Under the pieces are notes generated by a model. It was not told the DNA's origin. It made no database searches and was given only the letters and a program-made list of their open reading frames with translations. A stretch of DNA of 64,000 bases, taken from Halieaceae bacterium (GTDB taxonomy: Bacteria; Pseudomonadota; Gammaproteobacteria; Pseudomonadales; Halieaceae). The translations under genes and the position numbers were made by a program. The stretch is taken from the NCBI GenBank assembly GCA_003523185.1, contig DPGN01000021.1, positions 17,555 through 81,554 on the forward strand, read 5' to 3'. Below are positions 54,815 through 63,964 of this stretch, in pieces (the first letter of the stretch is position 1; each line of letters opens with the position of its first letter).

Positions 54815-55288
54815 ATGCGCGATATGTCGCTGCACATTGTTCTTTGCCAACCTGAAATCCCGCCCAATACGGGGAATATTATCCGCCTATGCGCCAATAC
54901 CGGGGCGTCGCTTCATGTCATCGAGCCTCTGGGGTTTGAGATGGACGACAAACGGCTGCGCCGGGCCGGGCTCGATTACCACGAGTTTGCCAATGTCCGA
55001 ACCTGGGATTCGCTGCTTAGTTATATTGACGCTCATGGGGATCGCCGGCTCATCGCTGTAGAGACCTGCGGTGAGGTGGCTCACTCTGACCTTACTTACC
55101 AGTCCGGTGATTCATTGGTCTTCGGCTCCGAGACCAAAGGCTTGTCACCCGAGTTGCTCGCCCTGTTTGATGCTAGTCATATTGTTCGGTTACCCATGTT
55201 GCCAGGCAGTCGAAGCCTGAATTTGTCGAACGCCGTTGCGGTTGCCGTTTATGAGGCCTGGCGACAGCTGGGGTACGCGGGCAGATAA
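54815..55288 (+). CDS. trmL: tRNA (cytidine(34)-2'-O)-methyltransferase
   Basis: A 157-residue SPOUT-class RNA methyltransferase, the size of TrmL (YibK, about 157). It methylates the 2'-O of the wobble base of leucine tRNAs. The trefoil-knot motifs are clear: [18 protein letters not shown] near the N terminus (PPNTGN core), [11 protein letters not shown] in the middle and [18 protein letters not shown] at the C terminus. The ATG at 54815 follows GATAGGTG; a second ATG three codons later is possible. Confidence 0.96.
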   Translation: MRDMSLHIVLCQPEIPPNTGNIIRLCANTGASLHVIEPLGFEMDDKRLRRAGLDYHEFANVRTWDSLLSYIDAHGDRRLIAVETCGEVAHSDLTYQSGDSLVFGSETKGLSPELLALFDASHIVRLPMLPGSRSLNLSNAVAVAVYEAWRQLGYAGR

Positions 55289-55311
55289 ACGATCCCGATG
55301 AAAAGCGGTAG

Positions 55312-55713
55312 CTACCCTTGCTTGTCGAGTTTGATATCGCTCTCCACGGATACCCAAGCGGGTGCGGAGCAACACCAGATTTGGAGTTTGGGAGGTAACA
55401 GATCCTTCTGATGGCAGCCACCCAGTCGAACCGATAACAAGCCACGGCCATCGATGTTGCTGGTATGAATGCCCGATCCACAATCACCACAGAAACTGTA
55501 GTAGCGCTCGTTACCGCTATCGGCGAGCTTTCCATGCTCCTTTAGTTGTCCGCTGGTGAGTTCAAAGTCTTCGCGCTTGATTCGGGCGGTATATTGAAAT
55601 GCAGATGAACCGAAGGTCTGACAGTCGGTGCAGTAGCAGATAGCGACCATGTCGGGGTTCGCCACCGCTTTCCAAGTGATGTTGCCGCAATGGCAGGCTC
55701 CGTCAATGTTCAT
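55312..55713 (-). CDS. GFA (Mss4-like zinc) family protein
   Basis: A 133-residue zinc protein related to the one at 52462. Zinc cysteines appear in GACHCGN, AICYCTDCQ and SFCGDCGSGI. Its function is unproven, as for most Gfa relatives. It converges on trmL and is divergent from the TauD-type dioxygenase gene. AAGGAG is present before the ATG, at a somewhat long distance of about 12 bases. Confidence 0.85.
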   Translation of the reverse strand: MNIDGACHCGNITWKAVANPDMVAICYCTDCQTFGSSAFQYTARIKREDFELTSGQLKEHGKLADSGNERYYSFCGDCGSGIHTSNIDGRGLLSVRLGGCHQKDLLPPKLQIWCCSAPAWVSVESDIKLDKQG

Positions 55714-55753
55714 AAGCGAGGCAACTCCTTCGTCATCGAGCGTTATTTTATTT

Positions 55754-55770
55754 TGGCATAACGTATGCCA
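55754..55770. promoter_or_regulatory. TGGCATA-ACG-TATGCCA perfect inverted repeat
   Basis: A perfect 7-3-7 dyad lies in the AT-rich divergent gap between the GFA gene and the TauD operon, 40 and 103 bases from their start codons. It is the best operator candidate in the window. The form suggests a dimeric repressor such as a GntR-type protein, but no regulator gene is adjacent. Confidence 0.5.
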
Positions 55771-55873
55771 TATTATTTATCCTGGCCGAAACCGAGATGG
55801 CCACGAATGTCGGTACATCGTATAACCGTAATCGTTAGTTCGACACAGCCAATAACAAAAAGGACAGAGATCA

Positions 55874-56779
55874 ATGAACGTGGTTCCTATTTGCAAAGGT
55901 TCGGGTGGCCAAGGTTCTGTTAGTAAGGCTTTTGGTGGCAAAGCTGTTGCTAGCGAAGGATTCGGAGCAGACATCACAGATGTCGACCTAGCGAATCTCA
56001 CTGATGACACCTTTGAGGCGATCTACCGCGCGTGGCTAAGCTTTGGTGTGCTGCGGTTTAAAGGACAAACACTCAACAAGGACTCACTTCAGACATTTAG
56101 CCAGCGCTTTGGACCACTGGAGCAAATTCCGACAGGAAGGATGAGCGAGGAGCAAAAGGCGCGGTTGGACAATCTCTACGTCACGCCCATCTCCAATATC
56201 AAGGTCGACGGGAGACCCATCGGCGGACTAGGTGACGCTGAGGCAACGTGGCATTCCGATATGACCTACGTTGAGGTGCCACCCCCTGCCAGCGTCTTAC
56301 TGGGCGTTGAGATTCCTCAAAATGGCGGGGATACCTTTTTTTCCGATCAGCGTGCTGCGCTTGGCTTGCTACCCGCAGACTTACGCCAGCGTATCGAGGG
56401 CTTGTCGATCAAGCACAACGCGGCACACGACAGCGTGGGAAATCTGCGACCAGGTTTTGAAGCCTTTGATGATCCGCGAGACGCACCTGGCGCTGTTCAT
56501 CCGATCATTCGAAAACACAACGAAACGGGTGATGCCTGTCTGTATTTAGGGCGCCGGGAGTGGGCGTATATTCCCGGTTTGTCGGTAGAAGAGAGCGAGG
56601 CTTTGCTCGATGAATTGTGGTCCTATGCGGTTCCGGCCGATTATGTCGTGGAGCAGAATTGGACGCCCGGCGATGTAATCATTTGGGATAATCGACGCTG
56701 TCTGCATAAGCGAACATCGATTGACCCCTCCCAGCGGCGGTTGTTACTTCGCTGCCAGGTGTTAGCGCGTACTGCTTGA
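55874..56779 (+). CDS. TauD/TfdA-family Fe(II)/2-oxoglutarate dioxygenase
   Basis: A 301-residue dioxygenase. The iron ligands are His127 and Asp129 in WHSDMTY and His278 in NRRCLHKR, with the 2-oxoglutarate Arg in the following RRLLLRC strand. The family hydroxylates a carbon next to a heteroatom, as in taurine or 2,4-D, and often causes cleavage. Here the gene is first in a tight run with a TVP38 membrane protein (39 bases on) and a GrdB-related protein (15 bases after that). A dyad at 55754-55770 may control it. AAGGACAG precedes the ATG. Substrate unknown. Confidence 0.9.
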   Translation: MNVVPICKGSGGQGSVSKAFGGKAVASEGFGADITDVDLANLTDDTFEAIYRAWLSFGVLRFKGQTLNKDSLQTFSQRFGPLEQIPTGRMSEEQKARLDNLYVTPISNIKVDGRPIGGLGDAEATWHSDMTYVEVPPPASVLLGVEIPQNGGDTFFSDQRAALGLLPADLRQRIEGLSIKHNAAHDSVGNLRPGFEAFDDPRDAPGAVHPIIRKHNETGDACLYLGRREWAYIPGLSVEESEALLDELWSYAVPADYVVEQNWTPGDVIIWDNRRCLHKRTSIDPSQRRLLLRCQVLARTA

Positions 56780-56818
56780 TAGTGTTGTTTTCACGATGAC
56801 CAGGGTGAATAGTTTGTC

Positions 56819-57490
56819 ATGAGAGGGTGGTTGCCGCTCTTTACTTTTATCGGAGCACTAATAACGCTTCTGATGGTCGGTCGTTTGTTGGCGGACTACT
56901 TTGGTATCGAGCTGACGCTCGACTCGGTTCATGAGTTTCGCGATTGGATCGATTCCATAGGCTGGTGGGGCCCTCTCGCCTACGTGATTCTTGTGGTTAT
57001 TCGGCTCTTTCTTGGTCTCTCAACACACGTCGTACTCACGCTGGGGGGCGTAGCGTTTGGATTGACCGAAGCCATTATTTGGGGAGGCGTAGGGCTGACG
57101 CTGTCTGGCGTCGTGCAATACGGACTGGGGTACTACCTTGGTAGTGATTGGGTCACTAAGCGATTGGGCGACAAAAATGAGCGGCTACAACGCATTTTGT
57201 CGCGCAGCGGGGTGCCTGCACTTTTCCTGATAACCGTTCATCCGCTGGGACCACAAAGCCCGATGACCATCGTGGCCGGGGCTGTGCAGTTCCCATTTAT
57301 GAAGTTTGTCGTGACCATGATGCTTGCCTCGCCAATTCGAGCCAGCATTTACGCTGTTCTTGGTGGCGCTGTGCTCGAGTTCGATCTATGGCTCATCGCG
57401 CAGATAACAGTGGGCTGCGTCGTCGTGATGATATTGCCGTTTCTGTACCGTAAAACCCGGCGGCTACTGCTAGGTATGGACGCTTCATAG
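56819..57490 (+). CDS. TVP38/TMEM64 (VTT-domain, DedA-like) membrane protein
   Basis: A 223-residue inner-membrane protein. Hydrophobic segments lie near 5-25, 50-72, 78-100, 135-150, 160-180 and 190-210. The VTT-domain signature is present: a loop with GVAFGLTEAIIWGGVG and a later PLGPQSPMTIVAGA. These proteins are thought to move lipids or ions across the membrane; specific roles are unknown. It lies between a TauD-type dioxygenase and a GrdB-related gene with short gaps, so it is likely co-transcribed. No strong ribosome site is seen before the ATG. Confidence 0.85.
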   Translation: MRGWLPLFTFIGALITLLMVGRLLADYFGIELTLDSVHEFRDWIDSIGWWGPLAYVILVVIRLFLGLSTHVVLTLGGVAFGLTEAIIWGGVGLTLSGVVQYGLGYYLGSDWVTKRLGDKNERLQRILSRSGVPALFLITVHPLGPQSPMTIVAGAVQFPFMKFVVTMMLASPIRASIYAVLGGAVLEFDLWLIAQITVGCVVVMILPFLYRKTRRLLLGMDAS

Positions 57491-57505
57491 GGGGCCTGTT
57501 TTTCG

Positions 57506-58753
57506 ATGGTAGAGCTTGCCGATATAGCTGAGTACGAACGCAATCATTTGATGAGCAAGCTATTGCCGCCGTTGGGTGAGTTGCCCTGGGTCGCCAACGA
57601 CAAGCCGCTCTCTGAAAAAAAGGTGGCGATCATCACCACCGCGGGGCTCAATTTTCGCGAGGACCATAATTTCGAGTTCGTCGATTCCAGCTATCGCGCG
57701 TTACCGCGAGACCTTGCCGCCTCGGACATCCTGATGACCCACGCCTCGGTGAATTACGACCGAAGTGGGTTTCAGGAGGACATCAACGTGGTGTTCCCCG
57801 TTGATCGATTCAAGGAGCTCGAGTCTGAGGGCGTTATTGGTCGGCTGGCCGACGTTAATTACAGCTTCATGGGCGGTGGCATGTTGCCCGACGTCTACGA
57901 AGCAAATGCAAGAGATCTCGCAAAACTACTGAAGGCCGATGGTGTTGATGCAGCCTTTATTGTGCCTGTTTGCCCAAACTGCTCGAGGACGGTTTGCGGT
58001 ATCGCTTACTACCTAGAGTCTGAAGGCATTCAGACCGCGGGCATCGCCTTGTTTCGCGAAATTGCCCAGACCATGAAGCCACCGCGCATTCTTTGGGTCA
58101 GTTTTCCGCTGGGCAGACCACTGGGGAAACCTTCTGACGCAGCCTTCCAGGCCGAGGTCATCAAGCATGCATTGGGGTTGCTCGATGCTGAGCAGGGTCC
58201 TCTTCTGGAAGATTATCCGATCGACCTGCCCGATATCGATAGACCACCGCCTGCCTGCCCTGTCAGCTTTCAACGCAAGCGTGATGACGAGTCATGGCAC
58301 GGGCGCCTTTCGCAGGAAGTTGGGTCTCTGACCCCGTGGTACGAACTCGGTTTAAAGCGGCGCGGACGCACAACGGTTGGGGTCTGTGAGTCTTCAATCA
58401 ACGATATTGTCGCAGATGTAACGACCTGGGCTGATGACGTCATGCAGCCGTTCCCCGAGCCTTCATGGCTGAAACTGGCGCTGGAGGACCTTAAGTCGTT
58501 TTATTCAGAAGCCATTACCGCGCAGCCAGGCGATTATGAAGCGGGTTATTCAGATGCCCTGATTGTTGATGACACCGTACTGGGAGAATTGATAATTCAC
58601 TACGTTAATTACTTCGAAGCGAAGGATCCGAATCATCCGTTTGTTCGGGTCATTGCCTCGCGTGAGCAACTTAAACGATCGACCGGCAACTGGGCAATCG
58701 ACCGAGACGGTGCTTACGTGAAAGCGGCGTACCCGATCGTGGGCAGCGATTAA
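57506..58753 (+). CDS. glycine/sarcosine/betaine/D-proline reductase component B-like protein (Cys form)
   Basis: A 415-residue relative of GrdB and PrdB, the selenoprotein subunits of clostridial glycine, betaine and proline reductases. The family segment HASVNYDRSGFQEDINVVFP (79-98) and GRLADVNYSFMGG are clear. At the place of the redox-active UxxC motif it has Cys156-Pro-Asn-Cys159, followed by Cys164, and contains no in-frame UGA. No partner subunits (GrdA, GrdC, PrdA) are present. It may be a thiol-based reductive or C-heteroatom-cleaving enzyme in an aerobe. It follows the TVP38 gene by 15 bases. Function unproven. Confidence 0.75.
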   Translation: MVELADIAEYERNHLMSKLLPPLGELPWVANDKPLSEKKVAIITTAGLNFREDHNFEFVDSSYRALPRDLAASDILMTHASVNYDRSGFQEDINVVFPVDRFKELESEGVIGRLADVNYSFMGGGMLPDVYEANARDLAKLLKADGVDAAFIVPVCPNCSRTVCGIAYYLESEGIQTAGIALFREIAQTMKPPRILWVSFPLGRPLGKPSDAAFQAEVIKHALGLLDAEQGPLLEDYPIDLPDIDRPPPACPVSFQRKRDDESWHGRLSQEVGSLTPWYELGLKRRGRTTVGVCESSINDIVADVTTWADDVMQPFPEPSWLKLALEDLKSFYSEAITAQPGDYEAGYSDALIVDDTVLGELIIHYVNYFEAKDPNHPFVRVIASREQLKRSTGNWAIDRDGAYVKAAYPIVGSD

Positions 58754-58884
58754 GTCAGCACATGGAATGTCTCTGAGATAACCAAGCAGAAGAGCCAAAT
58801 AATCTAGAGGGAATAGACCGCTACGCGCCCAGAAGTCAGGCCCTTTTGCTTGCTCGCTAATTTGCTGCGCTGTACCGTCCTCGT

Positions 58885-59190
58885 ATGAATAACAAGACAT
58901 TTATTGGTCGCTTTGCGCTGTGGTCTATCGGCATTGCCTGCCTCCACTTTTCACTTGAGACCTTGTTTACGCTGCGCTTTGGTCAATCCTTTGTCGGGCT
59001 ACTCCCTGACTACATTGCGGTTGCCTTGCTCATTTGGGCTGGCCAGCAAGTCCGGAAGAATAACGCGGCCCTTGAGTTGTTGTGTGGTGCCTGGGGCTTC
59101 ACGTTTTGCCTTCATTACCGAGCTTGGGCGTGGCGCTTTGAGGAGGTCATGACAGGCAGTGCAACGCCAGTGGTAGAGACGACCATGTAA
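58885..59190 (+). CDS. small membrane protein, apparently truncated by an in-frame stop
   Basis: A 101-residue hydrophobic protein I do not recognise. Membrane segments are seen near 8-30, 36-52 and 65-82. The frame is closed by TAA at 59188-59190, but stays open in the same frame for 29 further codons to TAG at 59278. That extension begins VLTYTAPISIISFIITLML, a perfect further membrane span. This looks like a four-span protein of about 131 residues cut by one nonsense change, for instance from a Tyr codon. A sequencing error or readthrough are alternatives. No clear ribosome site precedes the ATG. Confidence 0.6.
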   Translation: MNNKTFIGRFALWSIGIACLHFSLETLFTLRFGQSFVGLLPDYIAVALLIWAGQQVRKNNAALELLCGAWGFTFCLHYRAWAWRFEEVMTGSATPVVETTM

Positions 59191-59499
59191 GTGCTGACCT
59201 ACACCGCGCCAATCTCGATTATCTCGTTCATTATTACGCTGATGCTTTGCATGCCAACGGCGCGAAGCCACGGTAGCTAGTGATAACGCTCATACGGGCT
59301 CTATGGCTTGGCGCTTTTGCGAGGCATCGCGCAACCACGTTTCGGCCTTTAGTTGCTTACTCGCCTTAATTGTCGCCTCACACCCAGGCGCCATAATCCA
59401 TAAAAGGCTGTTGTCTGACCTGCAATGAGATAGTCTTGTTGAACCAACGTAAATAACTAATAACGAGGCGAGGACGCCACAAATACTTGGAGATTAGCC

Positions 59500-61746
59500 A
59501 TGTCTAACGAAGAATGGATGACCAGCGCATGCATCCTCTGTGAGCTGAACTGTGGCATCAAAGTTCAGACCGGCGGCGAAAATGATCGCGAAATCGTGCG
59601 TATCCGCGGCGACGAGGATCACCCCGCTTCGAAGGGCTATCTCTGTCAAAAAGCATCGGGGCTGAATCACTATCAGAACGGTAAGGACCGAATAACATCG
59701 CCTTTGCGACGCAAGCCAGACGGTACCTTTGAGGTCATCGATTGGGACACCGCGACCCGCGAGATCATGGAGCGCTTCGCCGCCATTCGCGATACACACG
59801 GCGGTGACAAGATCTTTTATTACGGTGGCGGCGGTCAGGGCAATCATTTGCCCGGTGCCTACTCGAGTGCGACCCGGTCAGTGCTGGGTAGCGTCTACCG
59901 CTCCAGTGCTTTGGCGCAGGAGAAGACGGGTGAGTTTTGGGTCAACGGTCAAATGTTCGGATCCATGGTCAAAGGTGACTTCCACCATTGCGACGTCGCG
60001 TTTTTCCTCGGTAAGAACCCCTGGCATACCCACGGTATCCCCAGAGCACGTGTGTTTCTGCGCGACTTTGCAAAAGATCCCAGCAAAACCATGATTGTTG
60101 TCGATCCAGTCGTCACGGAGACGGCGAAAATGGCCGACATTCACCTGCGAGTGAGGCCGGGAACGGACGCGTGGATGCTCGCGGCGATGGTGGCCATGCT
60201 GGTTCAGGACGAGCGCTATGCGGCAGCCTGGGTTGATGAACACACCCAAGGAATTGCAGACATCAAGAAAGCCTTTGGTACCATTTCGATCGCTGACTAT
60301 TGCGCGCACGCGGGTCTAACTGTTGAAGAAGTCAGCGCAGCGGTAGACGCCATTGCGAATGCCAAGGGCATGGCTATGTTCGAGGACTTGGGGGTTCAGA
60401 TGAACCATCACTCGACACTAATTAGCTACCTCGAGAAATTGGTTTGGGTCCTGTGTGGTCATTTCGGCAAGGAGGGCGGTCACTACGTCCCCGCTTATCT
60501 GCAAAATATCGCGGGCAGCGGGCGCAGCTCACGCAAGTCACCCGTTGTGAAGGCGCCCATTATCAGCGGCATGATTCCCTGTAACGTGATTGCCGATGAA
60601 ATTCTGGCGGACCATCCCGATCGCTACCGAGCTATGCTTATCGAGTCGGCTAACCCGGTGCATTCATTGGCTGATAGTAATCGGATGCGTGAGGCACTCC
60701 GCTCTATGGAGCTAGTGGTTGCGATCGATATCGCTATGACTGAAACCGCGCGCGAGGCCGACTACGTATTGCCTGCCTCTACCCAGTTTGAGAAGTGGGA
60801 AGCAACCTTCTTCAACTTCGAATTCCCCGAAAATTACTTCCACTTGCGTAAGCCCTTATTTGAACCGCTAGGTGAGTCGCTGTCTGAGGCAGAGATTCAT
60901 GCGCGCCTCGTTGAGGCAGCTGGGGTCATGCCAACCGAGTTGGTGGATGAGCTGCGCGGCTTGTTGAAAAACCAAGGTCGTGCAGCATTCCGCGAACGGT
61001 TTATGCAGGCCATGGCTGAGGATGGCATGGTGTCCAAATTGGCGCCCGTCATTCTCTACCGAACGCTTGGCGAGGTGCTGCCCGAGGGTGCAAAAGAGGG
61101 GGCCGTTATGTGGCCTTTGACGCTCGGTTTTGCCATGCGTGACAGTGCAAGTTTGGCGCGTGCCGGCTATGAGGGTGACCCCATCACGCAGGCCGATAAG
61201 CTCTTCGATGCCATTATTACCGGACACTCCGGTGTCGTATTCTCGAGAGACGATATGTCGACTGCGTGGGAGCGAATGGGACAGGAGGGAGGTATTCAGC
61301 TAGCGCTCCCTAGTTTGTTGGAAGAGCTCAGCGTGCTGGAAGCAGGCCCCGTTGACCGCTCAAAATCTGATTTCCCCTTTGCCTTGAGCGCGGGAGAGCG
61401 TCGCGACTATACCGCGAACACCATTTATCGTGACTTCGGCTGGCGGCGTAAAGATCCTGATGGCTCTTTGCGTATCAACCCAGATGATGCTGCCAATCTC
61501 GGTATTGAAACCGGTGATCAGGCGCGGATTGTGACATCAGTCGGTTCAGCGATGGCGCGAGTTGAGGTAACAGACCGAATGCTGCCGGGTCACGTTGCAA
61601 TACCGAACGGGTTTGGCCTTGATAACGAGGACGGGACTCGATCTGGTGTTGCACCTAATGAGCTCACCTCGCTAAGCGATTGCGATAAGTTCGCAGGCAC
61701 GCCGCATCATAAATTTGTGCCCGCGCGTATTGAGGCGGTGGCTTAG
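59500..61746 (+). CDS. molybdopterin-dependent oxidoreductase, DMSO-reductase/formate-dehydrogenase type
   Basis: A 748-residue molybdenum or tungsten enzyme. An N-terminal [4Fe-4S] site is formed by Cys11, Cys14, Cys18 and Cys49 (CILCELNC ... GYLCQK). The molybdopterin-binding domains follow, with [17 protein letters not shown], a [21 protein letters not shown] segment shortened here to its core [12 protein letters not shown], and a C-terminal dinucleotide-binding domain with [12 protein letters not shown]. At the place of the usual metal-binding Cys, Sec or Ser I see QEKTGEF (140-146). There is no Tat signal, so it is cytoplasmic. No small subunit gene is adjacent. GGAG precedes the ATG. 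The substrate is unknown. Confidence 0.88.
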   Translation: MSNEEWMTSACILCELNCGIKVQTGGENDREIVRIRGDEDHPASKGYLCQKASGLNHYQNGKDRITSPLRRKPDGTFEVIDWDTATREIMERFAAIRDTHGGDKIFYYGGGGQGNHLPGAYSSATRSVLGSVYRSSALAQEKTGEFWVNGQMFGSMVKGDFHHCDVAFFLGKNPWHTHGIPRARVFLRDFAKDPSKTMIVVDPVVTETAKMADIHLRVRPGTDAWMLAAMVAMLVQDERYAAAWVDEHTQGIADIKKAFGTISIADYCAHAGLTVEEVSAAVDAIANAKGMAMFEDLGVQMNHHSTLISYLEKLVWVLCGHFGKEGGHYVPAYLQNIAGSGRSSRKSPVVKAPIISGMIPCNVIADEILADHPDRYRAMLIESANPVHSLADSNRMREALRSMELVVAIDIAMTETAREADYVLPASTQFEKWEATFFNFEFPENYFHLRKPLFEPLGESLSEAEIHARLVEAAGVMPTELVDELRGLLKNQGRAAFRERFMQAMAEDGMVSKLAPVILYRTLGEVLPEGAKEGAVMWPLTLGFAMRDSASLARAGYEGDPITQADKLFDAIITGHSGVVFSRDDMSTAWERMGQEGGIQLALPSLLEELSVLEAGPVDRSKSDFPFALSAGERRDYTANTIYRDFGWRRKDPDGSLRINPDDAANLGIETGDQARIVTSVGSAMARVEVTDRMLPGHVAIPNGFGLDNEDGTRSGVAPNELTSLSDCDKFAGTPHHKFVPARIEAVA

Positions 61747-61789
61747 TTGTCAGTCACCACTGCGGATTAGTCGGGGGAGATTCAGGTCA

Positions 61790-62839
61790 TTGAGCGTTTT
61801 CGACTCTGAGGAACATCCGCATAGGCGGTTCAATGCGTTAACCGGTGATTGGGTTCTAGTATCCCCACACCGTACCCAGCGACCATGGCAGGGAAAGGAA
61901 GAGCCCCCATCGCGGCCCTCGCTCGCACCCTACGATGCTGGATGTTATCTGTGTCCCGGAAATGAGCGTGCAGGCGGTCAGACCAATCCTGACTACTTAG
62001 GTCCCTTTGTTTTTCAAAACGACTTTAGTGCGCTGTTGCCGGAGACGCCTGAGGGTCGCCACGACGACCACGATTTATTGGTGGCAGAGAGTGAGACGGG
62101 CATCTGTCGCGTCATTTGTTTTTCTCCTCGCCACGACCTGACCCTACCCGACATGTCCGTTGCCGAGATTCATGCCGTTATTGATCTGTGGGCGTCACAG
62201 TACGCCGAGCTCGCCGCGATTGACGGCATTAACCACGTTCAGATTTTTGAGAACAAGGGCGAGATCATGGGGTGCAGCAACCCACACCCGCACGGGCAGA
62301 TCTGGGCTCAAAAAACGGTACCTGATGAGCCGGCTAAAGAGTCAGCGCGAATGCTGGCACATCTGGAAAAAACGGGGCGAACCTTACTGGGTGATTACCT
62401 TTCAGTAGAGCTCGAGCGCGAGTCTCGGCTGGTCTGCGCTAATGACAGTTTCGTCGTGGTCGTCCCGTTTTGGGCCACGTGGCCCTTTGAGACCCTAATT
62501 CTCCCAAGGCGCCATGTGCGCCACTTAAATGATATGACAACGGCGGAGCGTGGTGATCTTGCCGATATCATCAAACGGCTGACGATAGGCTACGACAACC
62601 TGTTCGAGTGCAGCTTTCCGTATTCGGCTGGTATGCATCAGTCCCCAACCGACGGTGCCGAGCACCCAGAGTGGGATTGGCACATGCACTTTTATCCGCC
62701 CTTGCTGCGTTCTGCCGAGGTGAAGAAGTTTATGGTGGGTTACGAGATGCTCGCGACGCCTCAACGTGACATCACACCGGAGTCCAGTGCTGCCCGCTTG
62801 CGGGCCGTAACAGAGACGCATTACGCGGAGCATAATTAA
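61790..62839 (+). CDS. galT: galactose-1-phosphate uridylyltransferase
   Basis: A 349-residue Leloir-pathway enzyme, matching E. coli GalT (348). It exchanges UDP-glucose and galactose-1-phosphate. The nucleotidyl-histidine motif NPHPHGQ is present, as are the zinc cysteines in CYLCPGN and the [13 protein letters not shown] segment. The start is TTG at 61790, with GGGGGAG 10 bases before it; longer in-frame starts would overlap the upstream gene and add foreign Arg-rich sequence. No other gal gene is in the window; the molybdoenzyme upstream ends 43 bases before it, so co-transcription is possible. Confidence 0.95.
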   Translation: MSVFDSEEHPHRRFNALTGDWVLVSPHRTQRPWQGKEEPPSRPSLAPYDAGCYLCPGNERAGGQTNPDYLGPFVFQNDFSALLPETPEGRHDDHDLLVAESETGICRVICFSPRHDLTLPDMSVAEIHAVIDLWASQYAELAAIDGINHVQIFENKGEIMGCSNPHPHGQIWAQKTVPDEPAKESARMLAHLEKTGRTLLGDYLSVELERESRLVCANDSFVVVVPFWATWPFETLILPRRHVRHLNDMTTAERGDLADIIKRLTIGYDNLFECSFPYSAGMHQSPTDGAEHPEWDWHMHFYPPLLRSAEVKKFMVGYEMLATPQRDITPESSAARLRAVTETHYAEHN

Positions 62840-62902
62840 CGTCATTACTCCCACAATCGACTTATCACCTAATTACCGCGCAGAAAAGCTTCAGGATTCT
62901 GC

Positions 62903-63964
62903 TTATTGAGGAGCAATCACACGAGCCTGCCCTGGCTCCAACGCCCAGAATCGTTCTGCGTCGATACGATTGGCCTCCAGCGACGCATTGAGGTCAATCA
63001 CCGGCTGATCCACTGGCTCCCAGGTGAGTTGAAAGACACCGAAATGGATTCCCAGACTCTGCTGACTATTCAGGTCCTTATGGGCCTGAACTGCTTCTTC
63101 AGGATTCAGATGGATGTCTTTCATAAACCAGCGAGGCTCGTACGCGCCGATCGGGAGAATGCTGAGCGCAAAGGACCCAAAGCGTTCGCCTTGCTCCTTG
63201 AAGTGCGGTGAATAGCCGGTATCCCCAGCGAAGTAGATGTTCCCCTCGCTCGTCTCAACCACAAAGGATCCCCACAACGTCCGCATTTGATCAAAGAGAC
63301 CTCGAGCGGACCGGTGTTGGCACTCGACAAAATGCACCGTGGAGTTCTCAAAAACTGTGCTGGCATTCCAGTCGAGTTCAACCGCCTTTTCATAGCCAAG
63401 GTCGGCTAGTAAGGCGGCGTTGCCGAGGCCAGAGACAATCACGGGCTCCTTGTCTTGTCGTTGACGTAGCTGTTTGAGTGTTGCTGTATCGAGGTGATCG
63501 TAGTGGTTATGGCTGATGAGTATGAGATCAATCTCTGGCAAATCGCTGATCGAAACACCGGGTGGTCGAATGCGTTTCGGACCCGCAAACGTGACCGGGC
63601 TCGCTCTCTCAGACCAGATCGGATCGGTCAAAATGTTTAATCCATCCACTTGAATAAGGATGGTCGCGTGATTGATGTAAGTGGCGCGTATACCGTCCTC
63701 TACACGATCTGGAATTGCTGACGGCACAGGATTAGGTAGCGATTCTGGCCACGCTGATTCATTCCAAAGGCTTTGCCACAGAAACTGACTGATATCGCTC
63801 AGCCCCTTATCTGACCCATCGCGGTTATAAAAACGACTCCCGTCCGAGTGGTCGCTGACCGGATAGGGTTTTTCGGTAAGTAGGCTACAAGCGGATAGCA
63901 GAGACGCAGTGAGCAAGGCTAATGAGGCACGGCTGATTCGCTTTTGGTACATCGTCATTTTCAT
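62903..63964 (-). CDS. MBL-fold hydrolase, lipoprotein (NAPE-PLD/UlaG-like)
   Basis: A 353-residue metallo-beta-lactamase-fold protein. A lipoprotein signal is evident: cationic start, hydrophobic stretch and LLSAC lipobox, placing it in the periplasm bound to a membrane. The metal motif is SHNHYDHLD, with further ligands in ECQHRS, AGDTGYS and a late GIHFG. The closest named relatives are NAPE-hydrolysing phospholipase D and UlaG, which act on phosphodiesters or lactones; a phospholipid-derived substrate is plausible. Starts at 63964 or the ATG four codons later (63952) are both possible. It converges on galT. Confidence 0.85.
   Translation of the reverse strand: MKMTMYQKRISRASLALLTASLLSACSLLTEKPYPVSDHSDGSRFYNRDGSDKGLSDISQFLWQSLWNESAWPESLPNPVPSAIPDRVEDGIRATYINHATILIQVDGLNILTDPIWSERASPVTFAGPKRIRPPGVSISDLPEIDLILISHNHYDHLDTATLKQLRQRQDKEPVIVSGLGNAALLADLGYEKAVELDWNASTVFENSTVHFVECQHRSARGLFDQMRTLWGSFVVETSEGNIYFAGDTGYSPHFKEQGERFGSFALSILPIGAYEPRWFMKDIHLNPEEAVQAHKDLNSQQSLGIHFGVFQLTWEPVDQPVIDLNASLEANRIDAERFWALEPGQARVIAPQ

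Noticed and set aside
57971..58000. A selenocysteine codon in the GrdB-like gene
   Set aside because: The position holds Cys codons and there is no in-frame TGA, so no selenocysteine is encoded.
62880..62902. A GCAGAA/TTCTGC hairpin as terminator between galT and the MBL gene
   Set aside because: The stem is only 6 bp with an 11-base loop and no T run, too weak to call.
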